From the NCBI GenBank assembly GCA_041738285.1, contig JBGSQB010000227.1, positions 1 through 6,571 of the forward strand: a DNA stretch of 6,571 bases. Direction: 5' to 3'. Below are positions 1-5,195 of this stretch, one piece after another. The stretch comes from SZUA-521 sp041738285 (GTDB lineage: Bacteria; Pseudomonadota; Gammaproteobacteria; Pseudomonadales; Azotimanducaceae). How positions within the stretch are numbered: position 1 is the first letter of the stretch; each line of letters opens with the position of its first letter. The notes below the pieces were generated by a model. That model made no database searches. It had not been told where the DNA came from and worked only from the letters and a program-made list of their open reading frames with translations. Made by a program: the position numbers and the translations under genes.

Positions 1-191
1 TCGTCGCGGCACACGTCGATCGCGGCTACGGGTCCACCATCCGCTATCGTCGCGATCAGGCGCTGCGAGAGCGCGGACTGCAGCGCGTCGGCGATCGCCC
101 GCGAACGGACGAGGCGCGTGTCGTCATTGGCCGACGCAAGCGGCGAGAGGGTCAGCACCGTCGCGAGCAAGAGGGTATCGAAGGATTTCAT
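1..191 (-). CDS. Exported DUF3365 (Tll0287-like) protein, N-terminal part
   Basis: The first 63 codons of a minus-strand gene are visible; the rest lies beyond the left edge. The protein begins with a classical signal peptide: Lys2, a hydrophobic run at about residues 7-18, and an Ala-Ser-Ala cleavage site at 19-21 followed by Asn22. The mature part is a helical segment rich in Ala, Arg and Leu that leads into GGPVAAIDVCRD at residues 52-63. The GPVAAI(D/E)VC block is typical of DUF3365/Tll0287-like periplasmic proteins, some of which carry a haem-binding CxxCH further on; that region is not in the window, so haem binding cannot be judged. The start at 189-191 is supported by AAGGAG in the minus-strand sense, about 7 nt upstream. 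The gene is divergent from the dps remnant across a 329-bp gap. Its substrate and role are unknown; the family assignment rests on one short motif. Confidence 0.72.
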   Translation of the reverse strand, partial: MKSFDTLLLATVLTLSPLASANDDTRLVRSRAIADALQSALSQRLIATIADGGPVAAIDVCRD

Positions 192-455
192 GGTGAGTCT
201 CCTTGCAGATTCACAGGCCCTGCCTCGCACCGAGCGTCGATGAACCGGCGGGCGCGGTCGGGCGACAAAATCATGATTCGCCGCACCAGCGTCGACGATA
301 CCTGGCGCCGTGTCCGCCTCCATCTCGTTGCGTGCAAGGCTGAAATGTCGGCACGTGACCGAGATCAAGCAACGTCGCATCAGCAACTGCTCGAAGTGCG
401 CTCTGGCTTTCGGGGCGTAGCGATAGCGTTGGGCATGAAACCTGAGCATCACTGC
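192..455. other. Intergenic region without a recognisable gene
   Basis: This gap separates the divergent DUF3365 gene from the dps remnant. Open frames exist on both strands (plus 240-473, minus 271-573), but neither has a convincing ribosome binding site or a recognisable domain, and their translations are rich in Arg, Ser and Ala as expected for chance frames in GC-rich DNA. The gap should hold the promoters of both flanking genes. I see no repeat or RNA-like structure in it. Confidence 0.5.
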
Positions 456-484
456 TTGAGCAAGCGAGACTGAAGGCGCATATT
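456..484 (+). promoter_or_regulatory. Candidate sigma-70 promoter upstream of the dps remnant
   Basis: TTGAGC at 456-461 and CATATT at 479-484 are separated by 17 nt and match the -35 and -10 consensus at four of six positions each. The site lies about 37 nt upstream of the dps remnant start codon, a sensible distance. This is a consensus match only, and with the gene broken the promoter may be relict. Confidence 0.28.
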
Positions 485-520
485 CGCACTTTACCAATCG
501 TCAAGTCACCGGCAATGCTC

Positions 521-1001
521 ATGGCAACCAAACAAGCAAAGCCCCGTCTCATCGATATCGGCATCAGCGTCACCGATCGAAAGAAGGTTGTCAGCGGCCT
601 GTCGGCGGTGCTGGTCGACAGCTACACGCTCCATTTGATGACCCACAATTTCCACAAGTCGAAGGACCGCAGTTCAACAACCCGCCCTGATGTTCATGGC
701 ACAGCAGCCCGAGCAATCGAATGCGCTCGATCAGATCGCGGAGTGTATCCACGCGCTCGGTTATCCCGCGCCAGGGACCTACAAGGCGTCCGTCAAGCTC
801 GCATCGATCAAGGAAGTCCAAGGCGTACCGAGGCCGACGACATGGTGCGCCATCTGGTCGCCGCTCAGGAAGGCACAGCGCGTACCGCGAGAAAGCTGCC
901 GCCGATGGTGGCTGCTGCGAACGACCCGCCCGCTGCGGATCTGCTGACGCAGCGTTTGAACGTCCATCAGAAAACGGCTGCGCAGCTTGTTGGAAAAGTG
1001 A
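521..1001 (+). pseudogene. dps: dps remnant (ferritin-like DNA-binding/iron-storage protein), four deletions
   Basis: Read across frames, this region is a full-length Dps, the dodecameric protein that binds DNA and stores iron using peroxide. The start MATKQ...LIDIGISVTDRKKVVSGLSAVL continues to MTHNFH at 653-655. A deletion of about 4 nt then removes the usual Trp-Asn; VEGPQFNN resumes at 658. A 1-nt loss near 682-689 brings a TGA (688-690) into the upstream frame and erases the segment with the conserved ferroxidase His. MFMAQQPEQ...LDQIAECIHALG resumes at 690, and another 1-nt loss near 830 leads to ADDMVRHLVAAQEGTARTARKL. An 8-nt deletion near 977 removes Trp-Met, and LRSLLEK with its TGA follows at 978-1001. 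Adding back 14 nt gives about 164 codons, the normal Dps length. The 4- and 8-nt losses are hard to explain as single-base sequencing errors. ATG 515 is an alternative start two codons upstream. Confidence 0.88.
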
Positions 1002-1041
1002 TGCATCTGTTTGCAGTTGATCAGATTGGAGCAAGAAGACG

Positions 1042-1143
1042 ATGAGAAAAGACAGTGCATTCCTGAGAAATGCCTTGCTGATTGGTGGCACGCTTGTCGT
1101 GCTGGTGGTCGTAGGCGTCTTGATCGTCAATTACGTCATCTGA
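1042..1143 (+). CDS. Small single-span membrane peptide, 33 residues
   Basis: A short basic and polar N-terminus (MRKDSAFLRN) is followed by one long hydrophobic helix, about residues 11-33, rich in Val, Leu, Ile and Gly, ending at the stop. The positive charges before the helix predict an N-in, C-out orientation. GGAG at 1028-1031 lies 10 nt before the ATG, and the stop is only 15 nt before the next gene, so the two are probably one transcript and possibly translationally linked. The gene starts 40 nt after the dps remnant's stop. I do not recognise a named family. A helper peptide for the neighbouring DUF1269 membrane protein is possible but is inferred from position only. An alternative reading is a chance frame, which the ribosome binding site and clean membrane profile argue against. 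Confidence 0.6.
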   Translation: MRKDSAFLRNALLIGGTLVVLVVVGVLIVNYVI

Positions 1144-1158
1144 CGGGAGGCTGGAGCG

Positions 1159-1665
1159 ATGATACGCCTATGTTTTTTGTCTCCCGATGTGGGGCACGCG
1201 CGTCAGGTCGTCGCGGATCTCAAAAACAATGGCATCAAGGAAAAAAGTATCTATGCCATTGCCCGACGCGGGGTTGAGATGGAAGAGCTGTCTGATGCGG
1301 GTCCGGAAGCTAATGATTTCTTACCAGCCTTCGAGCGCGGTGTGGCGCTGGGTGGAACCGCTGGTGTGCTGGCAGGCCTGACCGCACTGGTATTCCCCCC
1401 GGCAGGCATTGTCGTCGGCGGCGGCCTCGTGTTGCTGGTCGGGCTGTGGAGTGCCGGTGTGGGCGGCATACTGACGGGAATCGCCGGGGCAGCTTACTCC
1501 AGTTCACGTTTGCAGAAATTCGAATCAGCACTTGAGCAGGGCCAGATTCTAATCATGGTGGACGTGCCCAAACACGACGTCGAGAAACTCGAGGCGCTGA
1601 TCAGAAAGCTCGATCCTGATATCACGATCGAGGGTGTCGAACCACCGGCGAAACTGATTCCCTAA
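1159..1665 (+). CDS. DUF1269 family glycine-rich membrane protein
   Basis: This is a 168-residue protein, the usual length for proteobacterial DUF1269 proteins. The N-terminus (MIRLCFLSPDVGHARQVV, then IYAIARRG at 31-38) resembles the beta-alpha-beta start seen in general stress protein 17M-like and DUF1269 proteins. Residues 61-113 form a long hydrophobic Gly/Ala-rich block containing FPPAGIVVGGG (79-89), probably a membrane hairpin of the glycine-zipper kind. The C-terminal third (SSSRLQKFESALEQGQILIMVDVP, then an alpha-beta unit ending EGVEPPAKLIP) is the second conserved part. A strong Shine-Dalgarno GGGAGG at 1145-1150 lies 8 nt before the ATG. The biochemical function of the family is unknown; related proteins are stress-induced in other bacteria. 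The dps remnant and ferritin-like protein nearby fit a stress setting. Family confidence is high, role confidence low. Confidence 0.82.
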   Translation: MIRLCFLSPDVGHARQVVADLKNNGIKEKSIYAIARRGVEMEELSDAGPEANDFLPAFERGVALGGTAGVLAGLTALVFPPAGIVVGGGLVLLVGLWSAGVGGILTGIAGAAYSSSRLQKFESALEQGQILIMVDVPKHDVEKLEALIRKLDPDITIEGVEPPAKLIP

Positions 1666-1701
1666 TGTATCCGCCTCATCGCGGCCGCGTTTTCGCAAAC
1701 G

Positions 1702-1726
1702 GACCGGAAACGCTTGAAGGCCGGTC
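1702..1726. repeat. Short inverted repeat after the DUF1269 gene
   Basis: GACCGG at 1702-1707 is mirrored by CCGGTC at 1721-1726 across a 13-nt loop. It falls in the 94-bp gap between the DUF1269 and ZIP genes. No T-tract follows, so it is a weak terminator candidate at best and could be chance. Confidence 0.22.
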
Positions 1727-1759
1727 ATTGAGCAGCATCCGTGAGTCGACGCAAGACGA

Positions 1760-2497
1760 ATGCTGTTCTGGATAGTTGGCTTCAGTCTTCTAGGTAGCCT
1801 TGGTGCCGTCGCCGCGTCCGCCTTACTGCTGTTGTTTCCGCAAGGCATTCGCAAGGCTCTCGTCCCGTCGCTCATCAGTTACGCCACTGGCACGCTGCTG
1901 GCCGCCGCTTTCCTTGGCATGCTGCCTGCCGGCCTGGGAATGGCCTCGGCGTTCGCCATCACATCGACGGTGCTGGCCGGCATGGTGCTGTTCTTTGTGC
2001 TGGAAAAGCTGGTGCTGTGGCGCCATTGTCACGACGACGATTGCGAGGTGCATGGGCATGCGGGCCCGCTGCTCCTGATCGGCGATGCCTTCCACAACTT
2101 CGTGGATGGGGTGGTGATCGCCGCCGCTTTCCTCACTTCGTTCACATTGGGTGTTGCCACCTCGCTGGCCGTGATCGCGCATGAGATTCCGCAGGAGGTC
2201 GGCGATTTCGCCATCCTGCTGGACAATGGGTACGGACGTATGAAAGCGCTTGCACTCAATGGAGTTTCATCGTCCGCGACACTACTGGGTGCCGTGTTGG
2301 CCTATTACTGCCTCGCTGAAATGCGCGGGGCAGTGCCCTATATCCTGGCGATCTCCGCAGCGAGCTTTATCTACATCGCTGCGGCCGATCTGATCCCCGG
2401 GCTGCACCGCCAAGTGACCGCATCTGCGAGCCTGCGCCAGTTCATCCTGCTGCTCGCAGGCATCGGCACCATCGCTATTTTCCATCACGGAGGATGA
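1760..2497 (+). CDS. ZIP family divalent metal transporter
   Basis: This 245-residue membrane protein belongs to the ZIP family, which brings zinc, iron or manganese into the cytoplasm. About eight hydrophobic segments are visible. The two metal-site signatures are intact: HNFVDG at 112-117 in helix 4 and HEIPQE at 141-146 in helix 5, giving H112, N113, D116, H141 and E142 as likely ligands. A His/Asp-rich loop between helices 3 and 4 (RHCHDDDCEVHGH, residues 88-100) is a probable cytoplasmic metal-sensing or capture loop. The conserved late ZIP motif FIYIAAADLIPGLH is at 203-216. Length is normal for short bacterial ZIPs. The ribosome binding site before ATG 1760 is weak. The stop is directly followed by the DUF2202 ATG, so the two are co-transcribed and probably translationally coupled. 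The metal cannot be named from sequence; the ferritin-like partner favours iron. Confidence 0.93.
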   Translation: MLFWIVGFSLLGSLGAVAASALLLLFPQGIRKALVPSLISYATGTLLAAAFLGMLPAGLGMASAFAITSTVLAGMVLFFVLEKLVLWRHCHDDDCEVHGHAGPLLLIGDAFHNFVDGVVIAAAFLTSFTLGVATSLAVIAHEIPQEVGDFAILLDNGYGRMKALALNGVSSSATLLGAVLAYYCLAEMRGAVPYILAISAASFIYIAAADLIPGLHRQVTASASLRQFILLLAGIGTIAIFHHGG

Positions 2498-2959
2498 ATG
2501 TCGAGTTCACTCACCGAAGCTGAAATCCATGCGCTCAACGAGGCCCTCGACGACGAGTACCGTGCCTGGGCGACCTATGATCAGGTGATCGCCGATTTTG
2601 GCGATGTGCGCCCGTTCAGCAATATCCGCGAGGCAGAAGCACGGCACATCGATGCACTGCGTGGCCTTTTCGACAGCTACGGTCTCAGCATCCCGGCTAA
2701 CGCGTGGCCGGGTCGTGTCGAGCGTTATCCAGATCTACGTGCCGCTTGCGCAGCGGGTGTCGCGGCGGAGACCGCCAATGGGGAAATGTATGAGCGCCTG
2801 CTCGGGGCGACACAGCGAGCGGATATTGTTCGTGTATTGCGCAGCCTGCAGGATGCCTCACAGCAGCGTCACCTGCCCGCATTCCAGCGTTGCGGACAGG
2901 GCGGTGGTGGCAGCGGTCGCGGACGTATGCGACGCCGTCGCGGCAGTGCAGGACGCTGA
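2498..2959 (+). CDS. DUF2202 ferritin-like protein with basic Gly/Arg tail
   Basis: This is a 153-residue ferritin-like protein. Residues 5-132 match the DUF2202 pattern: LTEAEIHALNEALDDEYRAW, then IADFGDVRPFSNIREAEARH, then AWPGRV, then ETANGEMYERLL and QRHLPAFQRC. Likely di-metal ligands of the four-helix bundle are E20, the E47-x-x-H50 pair, E91 and/or E96, and H125. Bound iron is typical of the fold, but an enzyme activity for DUF2202 is not established. The last 21 residues form a flexible Gly/Arg tail with four consecutive Arg (145-148), which may bind nucleic acid or acidic surfaces. The ATG directly follows the ZIP stop, and its GGAGG (2489-2493) lies inside the ZIP's last codons, indicating tight coupling. 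It is the only intact one of three ferritin-superfamily genes in the window, and no signal peptide is seen. Confidence 0.86.
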   Translation: MSSSLTEAEIHALNEALDDEYRAWATYDQVIADFGDVRPFSNIREAEARHIDALRGLFDSYGLSIPANAWPGRVERYPDLRAACAAGVAAETANGEMYERLLGATQRADIVRVLRSLQDASQQRHLPAFQRCGQGGGGSGRGRMRRRRGSAGR

Positions 2960-3204
2960 TCCACTCCGGCTCCCGTTCTATGGTCCCCGAAATTTCAGCC
3001 GGCCGGAGCCAGCGCGATGCACTCGATCTCGACGCGCCCGGCCGCCGAGCGCGATACCACTCACGCCCACTGCACTGCGCGCCGGCGGGTTGCGCGGGAA
3101 ATATGAGCGCCCAGGCATGCCATTCGAATGAGCTCGCAGCGCCGGCGTGACCGGATTGCGTTCGCATGCGAACGCGGCTTGTCGCAGCGACGGGCTTGCG
3201 ACTT
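2960..3204. other. Degenerate intergenic debris between DUF2202 and the IS remnant
   Basis: No intact gene is supported here. On the minus strand, a stop at 2995-2997 is preceded by a frame reading GRVEIECIALAPAG, which resembles the extreme C-terminus of RidA/YjgF-type proteins, but only about 13 residues match before the resemblance ends, and an in-frame stop lies about 21 codons upstream. The segment also contains the palindrome at 3158-3175. It most likely represents decayed genes at the border of an insertion-sequence fragment. Confidence 0.35.
3158..3175. repeat. Perfect 18-bp palindrome
   Basis: GCGTTCGCATGCGAACGC is its own reverse complement over 18 bases with no spacer. It lies about 30 bp upstream of where the transposase homology begins. 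It could be an operator, a recombination or insertion target, or a relic of an element end. No second copy was found in the window. Confidence 0.6.
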
Positions 3205-3521
3205 CATGTTCACCTGCGCTCGGACAACGGTCCCGAGTTCGTCAGCGAGGCGACCCTGGCATGGCTGAAAAACGCCAATGTCGAGAGCGCTTACATCAAT
3301 CCCGGCAAACCGTGGCAGAACGGAACCGACGAGCGCTTCAACGCCCGCTCCCGTGACGGGTGCCTGACGCTGTAATGGTTCCGCAGTCGACGCGAAGCGA
3401 AGGTCATCATCGAAATCTGGCGCCGGCATTACAATGCGGTCAGACGCGACTCGACTACCGAACTCCGATCGAGTTCCGAGCACACCACCAATCCATCAAC
3501 CAGGGAGCCGTCCTCGAGTGA
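3205..3521 (+). pseudogene. IS3-family transposase (OrfB), C-terminal remnant
   Basis: This is the last third of a DDE integrase-type transposase. HLRSDNGPEFVSEATLAWL supplies the second catalytic Asp (codon 3223-3225), and YINPGKPWQNGTDERFN supplies the catalytic Glu (3331-3333). They are separated by 35 residues, the D(35)E spacing typical of the IS3 family. A TAA at 3373-3375 replaces the codon expected before WFRSRREAKVIIE, so the frame is interrupted by a point mutation. A second lesion near 3444-3450 changes frame: LDYRTPIEFRAHHQ resumes at 3450 and ends at the TGA of 3519-3521. The first catalytic Asp and all of OrfA are absent, so the element cannot move by itself. No clear terminal inverted repeat was identified after the stop. 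It is a scar of an old insertion followed by deletion. Confidence 0.85.
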
Positions 3522-3553
3522 CGAGTGGTCCCAAGAATCACGGAGCAGGTCAC

Positions 3554-3679
3554 ATGATGAAAGGCGAGGCCGTGACTATCGCGTCGGAGCCGCTGACCGA
3601 TGCAGACTGGGAGCTTGTGCCGCGCAATCACATAATCGCGGCGTCTCCGCCACTGCACATCAACATCCATCCTTGGTAG
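3554..3679 (+). pseudogene. Possible C-terminal fragment of a class II glutamine amidotransferase
   Basis: The frame reads MMKGEAVTIASEPLTDADWELVPRN and ends HINIHPW before the TAG. The (V)TIASEPLTD-x-x-W-x-x-VP pattern resembles the last beta-strands of YafJ/EgtC-like class II glutamine amidotransferases of roughly 250-280 residues. The catalytic N-terminal Cys domain is missing; upstream lies the IS3 remnant, suggesting the gene was cut by that insertion or a later deletion. GGAG at 3542-3545 lies 8 nt before ATG 3554, so an independent 41-residue peptide is also conceivable. The ending is not one I recognise. The assignment comes from a short motif recalled from the family and is tentative. 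Confidence 0.38.
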
Positions 3680-3688
3680 GGCGCCGAG

Positions 3689-5075
3689 ATGAATTCGCGG
3701 GACGCTGCGCGCCCGATTCACCCCAGAAGCCCCAGACGCCTGGCAAAGAGACTGGACCACCTGGTCCGTTACCGGTTGTGGGCGCAGATCCTCCTGGCCA
3801 TGGTGCTCGGAATAACGCTTGGACTCGCTTTGTCGCCAAGTGGAGGGGCTCTGGTGTCAGCAGACATAGCGCAGACTACAGCCAGCTGGCTTGCGCTCCC
3901 CGGAAACCTCTTTCTCGCACTCATACAGATGGTCGTGGTGCCCCTGGTGCTATCGTCGATCGTGATCGGCATTGCAGGTACCGGTAGCACTGACTTCCTG
4001 CGCAAAGTGGGATTGCGGATTGCACTCTATTTCCTGGCAACCACGATTCTTGCCGCAGTTATCGGCGCCGCTCTCGCCCTGTGGATCGGCCCGGGCCAAT
4101 ACGTCGAGATAGATGCCCTCGTCGAATCCATCGAGATACCGGCCGGCACCGCAAGTGAACAAGCGGTTTCGTCAAAGGAGCGCTCATTGCCGGAGCGAAT
4201 CGTCGAAATCGTTCCAACCAATCCGTCGAACGCGATCCTCCATCGCTCGATGTTTCAGATCGTAATCCTCGCGATATTCCTGGCGGTCGCTCTTGTTTCA
4301 ATCTCGCCTGACCGGGCCAAGCCCGTCATGGATCTCGTTGCGGCACTGCAGGAGATTTCCATGAAGGTGGTGGGCTGGGCAATGGCAATCGCGCCAATCG
4401 CCGTGTTCGGACTGCTGGCACAGGTAAGTGTTCAGGTCGGTCTGGACGCCATCGTAGGCATGGCGATCTACGTGGGGACTGTTCTGCTCGGCCTCCTCAC
4501 CTTGTTGATGGTTTATATGATCCTGGTCGCTGTTCTTGGTCGCCGGTCGCCGATGTGGTTCATGGCCAACATTCGTGCCGTTCAGCTGCTTGCGTTCTCA
4601 ACGTCGAGTTCGGCCGCCGTAATGCCACTCTCGATCGACGTTGCGGAGAAGAAGCTCGGCATCGATTCTTCGATTACCCGGTTCGTTGTTCCGTGGGGCG
4701 ACAGTCAATATGGACGGCACGGCGCTTTACCAGGTTGTTGCCGCAATCTTTCTTACCCAGCTTTTCGGCATTGATCTGGGGTATGCGGAACTCGCTCTGC
4801 TCGCGGCAACGACGGTGGGCGCTTCTATCGGCGCACCGAGCACGCCCGGCGTCGGCATCGTGATCCTCGCTACAATCGTCCACAACCTTGGCGTTCCACC
4901 CGCCGGGATTGCGCTGATACTGGGCGTCGACCGGATTCTCGATATGACCCGTACAGCGGTCAATGTGACTGGCGACCTGACCGCCTGCACGGTCATGTCT
5001 CGTTGGCTGGATCTGGATCATGCGGCGATCGATGCCGCAACGCCCACCGATTCCACGGCGACACGATCTGTCTGA
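3689..5075 (+). pseudogene. Dicarboxylate/amino acid:cation symporter (DAACS), frameshifted
   Basis: This is a sodium- or proton-coupled importer of dicarboxylates or acidic amino acids, in the SDF/DctA/GltP superfamily. The N-terminal part starts at ATG 3689 and spans the scaffold helices: WAQILLAMVLGITLGLAL at 31-48 and FLALIQMVVVPLVLSSIVIGI at 75-95. The first re-entrant loop motif STSSSAAVMPLSI is at 304-316. At 4697-4701 the expected Gly-Ala-Thr codons have lost 2 nt, so the first frame runs to a stop at 4774 with unrelated residues, while TVNMDGTALYQ and the rest continue in another frame from 4701. Later motifs are intact: TVGASIGAPSTPGVGIVILA, then VDRILDMTRTAVNVTGDLTA with the substrate- and cation-binding Asp and Asn. 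Restored length would be about 462 residues, normal for the family. Everything else is well preserved, so the lesion is recent or an assembly error. Confidence 0.88.
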
Positions 5076-5080
5076 CAGCA

Positions 5081-5117
5081 TCACCCCTGGTTGGCAGCCA
5101 GGAGGCGGTACGGGTGA
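5081..5117. repeat. Nested inverted repeat after the symporter gene
   Basis: TCACCC at 5081-5086 pairs with GGGTGA at 5112-5117. Inside it, CCTGG (5086-5090) can pair with CCAGG (5098-5102) around a 7-nt loop. It begins 6 nt after the symporter stop, where a terminator would be expected, but no U-tract follows, so an intrinsic terminator is unproven. Confidence 0.35.
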
Positions 5118-5195
5118 GGGGAAACCACAATATCTCGGTCGTTGCTACCTACTATAGAATTTACGAAAGGATTCTCGGCATAGATACAGGAGAAA

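Noticed and set aside
240..473. Plus-strand open frame of 77 codons in the left intergenic gap
   Set aside because: No ribosome binding site or family resemblance; composition fits a chance frame. The possibility of a lineage-specific small gene cannot be excluded but is unsupported.
591..1130. Long minus-strand open frame of 179 codons opposite the dps remnant
   Set aside because: It is antisense to clear Dps, small-peptide and intergenic sequence, has low-complexity Ser/Arg/Pro-rich composition and no recognisable domain.
2697..3167. Minus-strand open frame of 156 codons opposite the DUF2202 tail
   Set aside because: It lies mostly antisense to the DUF2202 gene and intergenic debris. Only the short RidA-like ending, in a different frame, has any resemblance to a known protein.
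4690..4705. Programmed ribosomal frameshift in the symporter
   Set aside because: No slippery heptamer, stimulatory hairpin or known precedent in this family; a 2-nt deletion explains the pattern more simply.
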